64,000 nt of DNA, taken from contig NC_090295.1 of the NCBI RefSeq assembly GCF_037392515.1, positions 30,978,501 through 31,042,500 on the forward strand, in the 5' to 3' direction. Below, piece by piece: positions 21,861 to 34,015 of the stretch; position 1 is the stretch's first letter; every line of letters begins with the position of its first letter. The notes beneath the pieces were generated by a model, which did no database searches, was not told the origin of the DNA, and saw only the letters and a list, made by a program, of their open reading frames with translations. Source of the DNA: Haliotis asinina. Lineage: Eukaryota > Mollusca > Gastropoda > Lepetellida > Haliotidae. A program made the position numbers and the translations under genes.

Positions 21861-22358
21861 CTCTTCAAAAAAAGTAGGGGATCTTCATTTTTGTATTTAC
21901 GATTAAACATATTTAGGAGATTCATCGAAATCAATCAATGTTGATATGACATTATTGAATTTTATTGAATGTTTTTCCTAACAACCATAGTTATTTAGAA
22001 TGTATTTTGAAAGATGATCGGTGGATGGCATGTAATTTGCATGCATACGATTTTCATTTAAAAAACAAAACAAAAAACCACTAGAAACAAACACTAGCAA
22101 ATGTGTGATGCCAGATGAGTGTCAAATTTAATGTTCTAATTGATTTCTCGACCTTCTTGAATAAACGTCAAAATCAAGAATGGGACCCCATGCACGTGTA
22201 TGGGGCTACTGCGTTGTGCACGTGTATATCATGCGTTGTGTTTATTGGTGGTAATAGAGGGAAATGGTGGTGCTTTCATAAGATGTCTGTAATTGAAACG
22301 TTTGTTAACGTTTACAGTTCCAATTGAAAGTTCAGGTTCCCCTACTTATTTTGAAGAG
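21861..22358. mobile_element. MITE with ~20-bp terminal inverted repeats
   Basis: CTCTTCAAAAAAAGTAGGGG at the left end matches the reverse complement of CCCCTACTTATTTTGAAGAG at 22339-22358 with one mismatch. The length is about 500 bp, there is no coding capacity, and TA dinucleotides flank the right end. This suits a non-autonomous Tc1/mariner-like element, though the superfamily is inferred. It sits directly after the LINE tail. Confidence 0.6.
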
Positions 22359-22508
22359 TATATATAACGCGTCACAATTTAATTCTGGACTCACAAAAGT
22401 CCAGAAACTCTCAGCACTGTGGTCAAAGGGATTTGGCAAAATTAAACATGCAGCTGTTATGCATATGTGCTAAGGATGAAAAAATGAAAAAATGTTTTTT
22501 CGAAAACT

Positions 22509-25500
22509 CAGAATTTAAGCTCGCTCGCCTATGGGCCTGCCCATAGGCGAACAGTGGCCAATGGGCAGGCCCATGGGCGAGAGTGTTTAATTTCGTCCAG
22601 AATAAATGTTTTGGAGGTTGTAAATGAATGAAAAAAATGTTAATAAGTATCATGACACAAATTTCAGCTTGTTGTGGCTTGACACTGCTAAATGACAGCG
22701 ATTTTAGAAAATCTCGCCCATGGGTGAAAAGCATATTGGCCCATGAACGAGAATAATTACTTTCATTGAAAATACATATTTTTTCCATGCTTTGCAGTTT
22801 TTGAATAAATGAACGTGTATCTATTAGTGTCGTGACACGAAATTAAGCTTATTTTGACTTAATTCGGCTAATTTAAAGTGATTTTTTAAAAAGTCTCGCC
22901 CATGGGCGAAAAACATTTGGCCCATGGACGAGAATATTTACTTTTACTCAAAATACATCTTTTTCCATGTTTTGGAGGTTGTGAATGGATGAAAGTATGT
23001 TCATAAGTATCATGGCACAAATTTCAACTCATTTTGAATTAATTCCGTTAATTTAGAGTGATTTAACAAAATCTCACCCATGGGCGAAACACATTTTGGC
23101 CCATGGGTGAGAATATTTACTTTTATCCCAAATACATCTTTTCCAGTGTTTTGGAGGACGTAAATGAATGAAAGTACATTTATGAGCATCGTGACAGAAA
23201 TTTCAACTTATTTTGACGTAATTCCTCTGAATGAGAACAATTTTAAAAACTCTCGCCCATGGGAGAAAGACATTTTGGCCCATGGGCGAGAATATTTGCC
23301 TTCACTCAAAATACATCTTTTTTCTGTGTTTTGGAGGTTGTAAATGAATGAGGATATATTTATAAGTATCATGGCACAAAATCCAACTCATTTTGACTTA
23401 ATTCTGCTAATTGAGACCGACTTTCAAAACCATCTCGCCCATGGGCTAAAACTATTTGGCCCATGAGCGAGAATATTTCCTTTTCACTCCAAATACATCT
23501 TTTCTAATGTTTTGGTGGATGTAAATGAATGAAAGTGCCATTATGAGTATCATGACACAAAATTCAACTGATTTTGACTTAATTTTGCGAATTCACTGCG
23601 GTTTTTAAAACATATGCCAGAATAATTACTTTTACTCAAAATACATCTTTTCCTGTGTTTTGGAGGTTGTAAATGAATGAGGATATATTTATAAGTATCA
23701 TGGCACAAAATTCAACTCATTTTGACTTAATTCCGCTAATTTGTAACAAGTACAAGAATCTGGACTTCCATTTTGCAAACATATGGTTTAAAAATAGATG
23801 AAATTCTAATGACAATTCAGTTTAATTTCGTGAGTTTAGTTTTATGTCGCACTCAGTAATATCCCAGCAATATGGCGGCGGTTTGTAGATAATCGAGTAT
23901 GGACCAGACAATCCAGTGATCAACAGCATGAGCATCGACCTGCACAATTGGGAACTGATGATATGTGTCAACCAAGTCAGCGAGTCTGACCACCCGATCC
24001 CGTGAGTCGCATCTTACGACAATCATAGTCGCCTTTTATGACAAGCATGGGTTGCTGAAGACCCATTTCTACTCCAGATCTTCACGGGTCCCGAACACAG
24101 AGCTTTAGTTCCAGCAACATATACAGTACACTTAGAATACTAAGCCTATGCTGGGACACATTAATAAACAGTGTTGTGAGATCTTTAAACTGTATTGAAA
24201 TATGTCTTGTCAATCCCATTGACATTCGCCAAATGTACCTGCCTAGTAGTTTTAAGTGTACCTACCCAGTTTAGCATGTTTCGTTTTAATAGTGTGGTCT
24301 CCATTTTAGTAATTCCCGTTTGCCCGTCCCGGCTTTTCTTCGTCCGAGGTTTTATGGGGTATTCTCCTGTTTGTCAGACCAGAAATAATCTACAACAGGG
24401 ATAGGTCACTCGCTTGTTTTCTTTACCATTTGTACTAATTAGTATGCGCCTCGTCATGCTCCAATGCACACAGTGACCTGGTTCGTTTCCATCGCAATTT
24501 CGACTGCGTTTAACAGTACTTCAGCCAGTTTACTGTATCAGTCGAAATCTTACAATGAATGAAGAAATGAATGAAGAACAAGAAGTATATGTGAAAGAAT
24601 GAAAGAAATAATAAAAGAAAGAAGTACGTATGTGAATGAATGAAAGAATAAATGATACAATGATTCCAAAACATGCTAAAGAATGCAAAACTGTCGTTAG
24701 ATCACATGTGTTAACATCAGCTTGTTATTGTCTCCCTGGTCAGACATAACAATTGTCAGACAGGTTAAAACAATAAACTATCTGGCTGACTGCACAGCTG
24801 CCTGTTGACGTAGTATACCCACATCACCTACTGTTCTTGCGTAACCTTCATCTACATCACCATCCTTAATATATTGAGCAGAGAGCACAGAAGGCCGTAT
24901 AGCTGTAGTAACCACTGAACCGTGGCGTCTCTCTGCTCCCAAGTTCCCAAGTGGGGGTGTCCTCTTCTACCTCTTCCATTAATCTTTAAAACATCTAACA
25001 AGCTCAACGCATGCATCTTTTTACTAAAATGTGATGTTATACATATCATAAGAGTATTTTTATGTAATATTCAGTTGATAAATCATTATTTTATTATTCA
25101 TATATGTATGACATGCTGGACAGGTATAGGGCATTTTGTGTTAATTTACCATTCCCATTTTCATAATGCTTAAAAAGGACACTCATTAATCTATCACAGA
25201 GTTTTGTCATTCTTTCACTCCAACATGGTTGCTAAATCCCCTATGATAATAGTATATCGACTCTCCCACACCCAATTTACCTAATCCTGAGAAATCAACC
25301 AGGCGTGACATACCCACATCGCCTAATTCATCTTCCGTACCTATCGAGTAAAAAATACATAAAATTGGAGGACACCCTGTTAACTAATGGGAGTGAGCCT
25401 TGTAGGGAGTACCATCACTCTCACAAACCCACATATTGAGGAGAAGCGGCGGTTTTTGTCGGTGATTCTTCTGGCTTTGCTAAGTAAATCGTACATAAAC

Positions 25501-25796
25501 ATGTAAATATTTTGCTTTGACTCTGTAACTACCCACATTATGACATGGAGACCATTCTCATTTGAATAGTTTTGAGTTTGAATCTTGGCATATTTTACCG
25601 GTTTGCCACTTTAGCACTCTATCTTTTTTAAATCGGGCGTGCCTATTTTGGTGGTTTTTGGTATTCCATCTATTTGTTTAAATTAATTGATTTATTTGTT
25701 TTTGCTTTGTTTGGGTTTTTTTACTGCTAGTGGTCCAGTGAGTGAGTATGCTTTGATACCTTTAAATTTACGTTTGACGTTTGACGAGCGGGACGT
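22509..25796 (+). repeat. Left inverted arm of the foldback element
   Basis: Units recur at about 22.7, 22.9, 23.07, 23.25, 23.44 and 23.62 kb, each with a CCCATGGGCGA pair followed by an AATACATCTTTT / GGAGGTTGTAAATGAATGA / ATCATGGCACAAA consensus. The inner part (24786-25100 and 25490-25796) is single-copy within the arm but mirrored at 28.84-29.45 kb. The open frames here are mirrored in both arms and have no recognisable product. Confidence 0.7.
23833..24090 (-). mobile_element. SINE-like repeat, family B
   Basis: On the plus strand it reads GTTTAGTTTTATGTCGCACTCAGTAATATCCCAGC.. through CCACCCGATCCCGTGAGTCGC.. to TTCACGGGTC. It is nearly the same as 34016-34290. It lies inside the left arm of the foldback element and is absent from the right arm, so it arrived after the arms formed. 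Confidence 0.7.
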
Positions 25797-28700
25797 AAGC
25801 AAGAACATATATGGAGCCCCTGCATCAATACATATTTAAGACTAAAGTGTTTGAAACATTATTCTAGAACAGTATTTGTACACAACTGATGAAATGTACC
25901 TGAAAGTTCAAGGTTCGTACGAACATACAGGACACATTTCTCCTACCCCATTTAAGAATGTCCATTTCTGATTGGTTCACGTGGCCTTGCGAGGGAGAAT
26001 AGATCATTAAGTTTTACCCCGCATGCATGGGAAAAGCATGCATCCACGACAGTCAATGAACTGTAAAGCAGTGGTTCGAATCGACAATAGTACCGTGTTA
26101 ATATAATGCAGCTTGTTTTGATGCTCTATTTACATAAAGTGATATTTAAACATTCGTTATGGTAAATGCGGTGTAGCAATGTATGAGGAGTATGCGGGGT
26201 TTCTTCCTCCCATTTCATCCACCGATGAGAATGGTGGTACCTCGCTCATAGTGACCACATTACTGTACTGTATAACGTATTTTGTTTTCCTTCATTTCAT
26301 GCTCGGAGCGTCGAACGCCATTGTGTTGACGCCTAATTAGCTCCTTACGTAATACCCGAAACATCGAATTTTCAATTCAGTTTTAGACAGCCCAGGCAAG
26401 TTGTTTGTTTAAGAAGTAAGAGGATTAGGAGGCATGGTCGACTAGATTTCTTTGTTTAACTAATCCCACACGGCCTTCACCAATAGAGGGAATGATTCTG
26501 TTCAGTTATGACATTGCTGTTCTCCATATGTCTCTATTTTCTCCACACATCTCCATGTTGTTGTATTTTTGTGTGTTTTGTAACTGTGATTGGGACTGGT
26601 GAACAAGCTTTACAGTACCTCACCCATACAACATATAATACAAAATATAAATGAAGCATGTGTCGTCATCCATATGAACTATCATATAATAACACATGCA
26701 TACATATCATTACATCAAATACAGCTATCATATAAGTAAACATGAAAAATAGAATTGCGGTTTGTTGTGTCTGACTAGCTCTTTGTAGAAACACTGAACA
26801 TTTGTGAGAAGGTTTATGACAAGCTAATTAGTTTCCTGTTAAAAAATTAAAAATCAAGCTTTATGTTTTATGTTAAAATCGTGGACGGATTCAACTATTT
26901 TCTGGTTTTCACAGTGAATAAGTTCTTTGTTTCCGTTCACCGAAGTCATCATAGACCACAGTGAGAAAAGGTCAGTCTTCAAGCATTAAGGAAGACCATG
27001 ATAGGGTATGGAGTACTTGTGTTTTCCTTGGCGTGGTCATCTCCTCCGTTACCCTCTCCCCCGAATCCACACCCCACCAGGGCGTGTAGGACTTGGCTCG
27101 GTGGATAAAAAGGGACTCCTATAACCCCATATACGCCTAATCACAATGCTATAATTTGTCGTTTTTGTGTATCCGGTGTTGTATATTCTGTAATATTGTA
27201 TAGTACTGGTGAAGTGTTAATCAAAGCCATATTTTGCTTGGTAAACGAACCAGATTCTTTGAGAATCAAAATAAATTTAAGCACATTTCCAAAATTGAAA
27301 TACAGCATGCACACAATAACTAAATTGGAAGGAATATCGTGCCGGAGAAGGTTTTCCAGGGCACATGCACATAAATGTCAATGTCTTTCAAAGACTAATA
27401 TGTGCAGGTCTTGCAAAAGGACAAAGCAGGTATGCTTGACAAAGTTCTTGCAAAGAAGGTTTATACACAACACCAAAACCAACTGGTCAGCTCGACGCCT
27501 TATAAAACAATCAATTCGAGATTTCCTTTGAATGTGAGATATTTGGCTGCGCGTCTTGCGCAATCAGTCTTTTCATCCATATACACTCACGAACACCTGT
27601 TCATTTCAAAGCTGGGGTCACCTAATGACCTAATGTGATCCATGGATGAATTGTGTATGACAAGTAAAATACACTTGAAAGCGGCAGCAGTTTTACTCCA
27701 ATAAACAAGAGCAGCGGACGAGACACGACTTTTTCGGCGCAAATTGTCGTAGGCGCTTTGCCGAAATTACGTAAGTGAAGGCGGAAGAAACAGAAAGCGT
27801 CATCGTTCCGCTCAGTTTTCATTGTCTTTGCGAGTTATGCTGAGATACTCAACAAACTGAGATAAAAGTCAGAATGATGAAAAAGTGGAAATCAGTGTGT
27901 GGGTTAGAACTTGAAAATCACTCATGAAATCTCTGACAAAGTAATATCTGTTCAGGTCATGATAATTTGAAAAAGAACCCCAGAAAGTTCTATACAACTT
28001 ATCATAGGGTAAGCAGCATTTCGGCGTAGCTGTTTAACTCGTTATCAAGAAAGGGACGTCTACGGGGTAGTCCTGTAAGTTAAAACTTTGTTTTGGGTCA
28101 AAGTCAAAATCGTTTGGTGTAGTGACAACGGTGTTGTTTTAAGGGATTGGACACGGGTTTTCTTTTAAAAAGTAAAATGTGGATCCTCAGGAAGTGAAAT
28201 AAGACAGAATGTAAGTGAATCGATGTTAGCGAGTTCAACCAGTAACTTCAGTTAATAAAATGGACTTTCAGTTCACTCCTTCCATTAGTAATGACTTATT
28301 TAGTTTCTTGATAAAATTGCTTGCAAGGTGAATGTTGGAAATGACAGTTTTCATTATCATTTTAACAACTTCAGTTATGGCAAATGCGCTTCTATACTTC
28401 ACGTTTCGTCCTACTTATTTTACGGGAAGATACCTTTGTGTAAACGGTTATATGTTCATTTTGAGAAATGGTAAAAAGGGAGAATGTACATGTATCTCGT
28501 GAAAATGAATTTTGAAAGACTGCAGATCAACAGTTCCAGCTGTCTTAACAACATGATTTCTAAAATACTTAGAGACCACAATTACGAAAGCCAAAGTAAA
28601 TCTTTTCGAGCAAAAATAGTGAAAATTTATTTTAAAAAATAAGTAAACGCAAAATCAGTCTTGATTATATTACGTATTCCTCATAGCCCCATATAAAGAT

Positions 28701-28842
28701 TACACATTAATAGTATGGATACTTTAATCTATAGTTTAAACTAATCTCCTCAAGTAATCGTGACTGGATTGGCAAGCCTAAACTTGCATATCAATGCCAC
28801 TCCATATTACATAACATACATGATAACAACACTTCATGTTCC
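25797..28842. other. Centre of the foldback element, no gene recognised
   Basis: The 3 kb between the inverted arms have no transposase-like frame. The longest open stretch (27196-27531, 111 codons, Cys/Arg-rich middle CQCLSKTNMCRSCKRTKQVC) is not recognised and has no supporting splice or start context. If the element was once autonomous, its gene has decayed or this is a captured segment. Confidence 0.5.
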
Positions 28843-30746
28843 GCTCGTCAAACGTCAGAATAAATTTACAGTTATCAAAGCAGACTAGCAGGGCCACTAG
28901 CAGTAAAAACCAAACCAAAACAAAAACAAATAAATCTAAACGAATAGATGAAATACTAAAAACCACCAAAATATGCACGCCCCCTTTAAAAAGGTAGAAT
29001 GCAAAAGTGGCAAACTGGTAAAACATGCCAAGATTCAAACTCAAAACTATACAATCGTATTTTACTCGATAAATCAGAATGGTCTCAATGTCATAATGTG
29101 GGTAGTTACGAAATCAAAGCAAAATATTGTACATATATGTATCATAAAATGATAATTTGTCAACTGAATAATACATAAAACATTCTTATGATATGTATAA
29201 CATCACATTTTAGTAAAAAGATGTATGCGTTGAGCTTGTTAGATGTTTTAAAGATTAATGGAAGAGGTAGAAGAGGACACCCCACTTGGGAACTTGGGAG
29301 CAGAGAGACGCCACGGTTCAGTGGTTACTACAGCTATACGGCCTTCTGTGCTCTCTGCTCAATATATTAAGGATGGTAGATGAAGGTTACGCAGGAAAAG
29401 TAGGTGATGTGGGTATACTACGTCAACAGGCAGCTGTGCAGTCAACTCACGAAATTAAACTGAATTGTCATTAGAATTTCATCTATTTTTAAACCATATG
29501 TTTGCAAAGTAAAGAAAACAAGTAAACGAAAATATTTTCGTCCACGAGCGAGATTAGTCGAATTAAGGCCGGAATGACTTCATTCTTTTGTCATGATACT
29601 TATAAACACACTTTCATTCATAAATTTACAACCTCCCAGGCAATAAAAAGACTATGAAAATTTAAGTGGAAGTCCAGATTCTTGTACTTGTTACAAATTA
29701 GCGGAATTAAGTCAAAATGAGTTGAATTTTGTGCCATGATACTTATAAATATATCCTCATTCATTTACAACCTCCAAAACACAGGAAAAGATGTATTTTG
29801 AGTAAAAGTAATTATTCTGGCATATATTTTAAAAACCGCAGTGAATTCGCAAAATTAAGTCAAAATCAGTTGAATTTTGTGTCATGATACTCATAATGGC
29901 ACTTTCATTCATTTACATCCACCAAAACATTAGAAAAGATGTATTTGGAGTGAAAAGGAAATATTCTCGCTCATGGGCCAAATAGTTTTAGCCCATGGGC
30001 GAGATGGTTTTGAAAGTCGGTCTCAATTAGCAGAATTAAGTCAAAATGAGTTGGATTTTGTGCCATGATACTTATAAATATATCCTCATTCATTTACAAC
30101 CTCCAAAACACAGAAAAAAAGATGTATTTTGAGTGAAGGCAAATATTCTCGCCCATGGGCCAAAATGTCTTTCTCCCATGGGCGAGAGTTTTTAAAATTG
30201 TTCTCATTCAAAGGAATTACGTCAAAATAAGTTGAAATTTCTGTCATGTCATAAATGTAATTTCATTCATTTACATCCTCCAAAACACTGGAAAAGATGT
30301 ATTTTGAGTAAAAGTAAATATTCTCACCCATGGGCCAAATGTGTTTCGCCCATGGGCGACACTTTTTAAAACATCACTCTAAATTAGCCGAATTAATTCA
30401 AAATGAATTTAATTTCGTGTCACGACACTAAAAAATACACGTTCATTTATTTAAAAACTGCAAAGCATGGGAAAAAAATATATTTTCAATGAAAGTAATT
30501 ATTCTCGTTCATGGGCCAATATGTTTTTCACCCATGGGCGAGATTTTTTAAAATCGCTGTCAGTTAGCAGAGTCAAGCCACAACAAGCTGAAATTTGTGT
30601 CATGATACTTATTAACATTTTTTTCATTCATTTACAACCTCCAAAACATTTATTCTGGACGAAATTAAACACTCTCGCCCATGGGCCTGCCCATTGGCCA
30701 CTGTTCGCCTATGGGCAGGCCCATGGGCGAGCGAGCTTAAATTCTG
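28843..30746 (-). repeat. Right inverted arm of the foldback element
   Basis: Mirror of the left arm, with the CTCGCCCATGGGC pairs at about 29.98, 30.16, 30.33, 30.52 and 30.69 kb. The outermost unit has a compound palindrome in which GGGCCTGCCC and GGGCAGGCCC face each other. It carries one extra unit near 29510-29670. Confidence 0.7.
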
Positions 30747-31343
30747 ATTGCCATTGTGACTAATGCGCAACGACCCCTGAAATATCCAGCGCATAATAGA
30801 AAAATGTAACTGCAACGCGTAAAAATAGGGCAGCCTGAACGCGAGGCAGTAAAGTGCAACAGTCGGTCCAACATATGAAAGTAATATGCAACAAGTAAGC
30901 TACCCATCAAAAGTCTGGACTCACTTAAAACACCCACTATATGTTATATATGTATACATGGTTACAACGAAGATTAATTTCTCCACCAACTTGGGGGAAA
31001 CAACTGCAAACCTTATGCAGATTAATTGCACGAGGATGATTCATCAAATTGCTGAAAAGCATGTGCAAATATCGTGCACATGAACTGCTGCGTTTTGGTG
31101 TAAAGTTTTGATAAGGATTTGCCACTTTCACCGAGTTGAATCATTTGTTGAACGCATGACAACAATCTTGTCAACGTTACGCATTTGTCTTGTTATACAC
31201 CAGTTCATGTGTGAACAGTTCCTTTAAACAGTATGGAATATTCTAGTTTAGAACAGTTGATTGATGTATGGGTCTACATTTACACTAGTGAGCCTAAAGT
31301 TTTGATAGGTAGTATAGTTGAACATAAGAGTTTAATGGTGAAG
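30747..31343. other. No gene recognised
   Basis: Unremarkable sequence between the foldback element and a SINE; no supported exon or repeat. Confidence 0.4.
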
Positions 31344-31356
31344 GAAACAGTAGAGT

Positions 31357-31526
31357 GAGTGAGTGAGTGACTTTGGTTTATCGCCGCTTTTAGCAATATT
31401 CCAACGATATCACGGCGGAAGACACCAGAAAAAGGGCCTCACACATTCTACCCATGTGGGGAATCGAACCCGGGTCTTCTGCGTGACGAGCGAACGCTTT
31501 AACCACTAGGCTACCCCACCGCCCCA
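31357..31526 (-). mobile_element. SINE family A, intact, with 13-bp target-site duplication
   Basis: Minus strand: tRNA-like head (GGTAGCCTAGTGGTTAAAG, B-box GGGTTCGATTCCCC), body, GGAATATTGCTAAAAGCGGCG and a (CTCA)n tail. It is flanked by a perfect direct repeat GAAACAGTAGAGT (31344-31356 and 31527-31539), the target-site duplication of a recent insertion. Confidence 0.9.
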
Positions 31527-31724
31527 GAAACAGTAGAGTAAATGAAACACATGATAGCAGATTCCAATGGTAAATATGACACATATCTGTAGAGTCTAAA
31601 CGTGAATGAAACACATGGTTGTAAACTCTAAAACAGTGACTGAAACAGTCAAAAAGGAAATGTCTGGGGGAACTAAGTTGACCATTTCAGATTAATATAT
31701 ATGAAAACATATCGAGCATCTCCA

Positions 31725-31985
31725 ACAGGAGATACTAAGTCCTACGTAGGAGATAGTAAGTCATACGTAGGAGATACTAAGTCATACGTAGGAGTTATTA
31801 TCTCCCACGTACTAGATACTAAGTCATAGGTAGGAGATAGTAAGTCCTACGTAGGTTCTAATAAGTCCTACGTAGGTGATAGTAAGTCCTACGTAGGAGA
31901 TACTAAGTCATACGTAGGAGTTATTATCTCCTACGTAGGAGATAACAAGTCCTACGTAGGTGATAGTAAGTCCTACTTAGGAGAC
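31725..31985. repeat. Tandem array of palindromic ~20-bp TACGTA units
   Basis: About 12 units of GTCCTACGTAGGAGATACTAA-like sequence (some with CATACGTAGG), the longest of three arrays in the window. It directly precedes a reverse transcriptase fragment on the plus strand. Confidence 0.85.
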
Positions 31986-31997
31986 AATTTTTTACTC

Positions 31998-32340
31998 ATC
32001 TGTTGTCCCAGAGTGTTGGAGTACAGATATTATTGTACCAATACTTAAAAAAGGGGACCGTAATGATCCTAATAATTACAGAGGTATATCTCTACTCAGT
32101 TCACTTAGCAAATTATACACATCAGTACTTATCAATAGACTAACATTTGGGGCAGACTCATATGATAAGGTTGTTGAATCCCAAGCTGGTTTTAGGACAG
32201 CACAGTAGATAATATTTTCACTCTACAAACTCTTTTCCAACTTTACCTCAGTAAAAAAACGTGAAAGTATTATGCCATTTTCGTTGATGTTAAGGAGGCT
32301 TTTGACTTAATCGACACGGACAAATTATGATCAATCCTTA
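31998..32340 (+). pseudogene. Non-LTR reverse transcriptase fragment
   Basis: The frame reads PECWSTDIIVPILKKGD, then NYRGISLLSSLSKLY and ESQAGFR; after a shift it reads IFVDVKEAFD-like residues. These are RT fingers/palm motifs of LINEs. It is short, with several stops, and ends at the TTAA-flanked element at 32391. Confidence 0.75.
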
Positions 32341-32394
32341 AGATTAGGGCTATTTCGCCAGAAATACTTAAATCCTAATCTATAAGTGTGTTAA

Positions 32395-33668
32395 AGGTTA
32401 CATGCAACCAAAAAATCAAACATAATTAAAACACATTTATCACTTATCCATGACATATAATATACATTGCTGCTTTTAAAAAAACAAATAAACAAAATTA
32501 TAAGCATACAATCGCGATTCAAAAGTGCAATATTTTGTACTTGGGCTTACTTGCCCCGAAACGAAGCCCTCGGGAGACCGAACCCAGTCATAGCGGGTGA
32601 ATATGCACTCAAGTGTAACGACGGCTTTCGATTGGCTGTTTCATTTGCTGATATGCTGAGGGTTCATTGTACAGAAAGATGATCCGTTTGATGGGCATTT
32701 TAGAAGTATAGCCAGTCACAAGAACGTAAGATTCTTTATGGATAACAACTTCTTTTTGTGTACTTGATTCGTCGTTTCAGTATGGATTCATATACTGTTG
32801 TCAAACACTAAACGAAGTCGTTATCCATGAAGAATGTATATAGAGATGTTGGTTTTGGAAAATACATGTTCTCTGAATCTGCGCTCGATCCAATAAAGAG
32901 TCATCTCAGTAGAGATGGTAAACTACTGCGTAACTGGAATCGGTCATTCGTCCAAGTACAAAGCAGGACTTGAAACTGACAAGAGTTTGCACCAGTTTCC
33001 GTCAGATCCAGTCATCCGAAGAAAATGAATGTAGTTTATTTGCAACCCACAGACATAAAAACATGTCATGTGTATCACACGTGCCTAATTACATAATGTT
33101 GCAGACACGGGAGTCGGGTGCACGAGTCATAAATCAACTTCTTTTCTTTATGTCGTATAGTCTGATAGGTGTTAAGTTCAAATTGCATGTGGTCAGTGAT
33201 TGAAGCTGTGTATTGCATGTTGTCTTTAGCAGACAGGCAGACAGGCAGACAGACATATAGGTGTTAATAAACCAGACACTGAGCTTTCTCTGTGACAGAG
33301 ACTGCTTACCACAATCAACAAGTTGTTTTACGTAACGAGCAGATTATTTACTTGTTTGTGTACACAAGATCAGACTACTGCTCGCGACCTCAGACGCTGA
33401 ACATGCATACTGTTTCATGCTCTGCGAACTTATTCACTGCGCATGCGTTATGGACGCAGCGTAGCACAGATTTTGAAACCAGTTTTCCTCCCAGCGGTGG
33501 GGGGAATTTAGTAAAACGTTTGAACTCCGATTTCGCCAGCCGTTTTTTCATCGCGTTTTTTTTTCAACTTTATAGGTTGAATTGGCATTTTTTTATGATT
33601 TGTTTCGGTAAGTGCATACCGAAAGGTACCAGAATCTGCAAAGTTGTGTTTTACGTTGCACATGACCT
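32395..33668. mobile_element. TTAA-flanked non-autonomous DNA transposon, copy 1
   Basis: TTAA occurs at both ends (32391-32394 and 33669-33672) next to imperfect ~14-bp TIRs (AGGTTACATGCAAC; right end GTTGCACATGACCT). Length is 1274 bp. An inverted copy lies at 55742-56957. TTAA target sites are used by the piggyBac and Kolobok superfamilies; the AGG tip suits Kolobok better, but that is inference. An internal hairpin lies at about 32725-32845. The open stretch 32970-33203 is preserved in both copies by sequence similarity only. Confidence 0.65.
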
Positions 33669-33782
33669 TTAAGGGAAGGGTTCGAAGATCTGTTTGGGCA
33701 ATAATTTTCGAAAACATAAATGTTGCAATCGTATAATGTTTGTAGATGCTAAAATCTACATATATTTTAAATTTGAACGAAA

Positions 33783-33885
33783 TCGGTGAAGAAATGGATT
33801 TTTTAGGAATTTCTACAAGCACGAGTATTTTATGTATTGAGTGTAGCGGTAGTAATTCCTAAAAAATTCCATTTCTTCACCGATT
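33783..33885. repeat. Hairpin with ~30-bp arms
   Basis: ATCGGTGAAGAAATGGATTT at 33781 is mirrored by AAATTCCATTTCTTCACCGAT ending near 33885. The loop is about 40 bp and there is no coding potential. Confidence 0.55.
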
Positions 33886-34015
33886 ATCTGCGAAACATGA
33901 AATAAGTATATAGTACGGATTGCAGTCACAAATCAGGGGTGGCTGTCTAGTAAACGCATTCAGTCTCGTGTGTTGTGTGGGTTGGTTGTGCCACTGGTAC
34001 CTCTGCTGAGCGAGC

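Larger units (their letters stand above)
22509..30746. mobile_element. Foldback-type element with long inverted arms
   Basis: The outer tips are exact inverse copies (CAGAATTTAAGCTCGCTCGCC at 22509 and its complement ending at 30746). The inverted similarity then runs inward through the left arm (to about 25796) and the right arm (from about 28843). Each arm contains about six tandem ~185-bp units with a palindromic CTCGCCCATGGGCGAG core. The arms differ by later insertions (left 23833-24786 and about 25110-25490; right about 29510-29670). No transposase is recognisable in the 3-kb centre. Long IRs made of subrepeats recall FB/Galileo elements of Drosophila; this is analogy, not proven homology. 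Confidence 0.7.

Noticed and set aside
22423..22788. 121-codon minus frame and its mirror at 30467-30763 as a conserved protein
   Set aside because: Similarity is at nucleotide level across the whole inverted arms, including noncoding parts; no start context and no domain. It is repeat DNA.
27196..27531. Transposase of the foldback element
   Set aside because: 111 codons with a Cys/Arg-rich patch but no DDE, HTH or THAP pattern that I can defend.
32970..33203. 77-codon frame repeated at 56161-56394 as a gene family
   Set aside because: The frames lie inside the two copies of a TTAA-bounded non-autonomous element; flanking noncoding DNA is equally similar.
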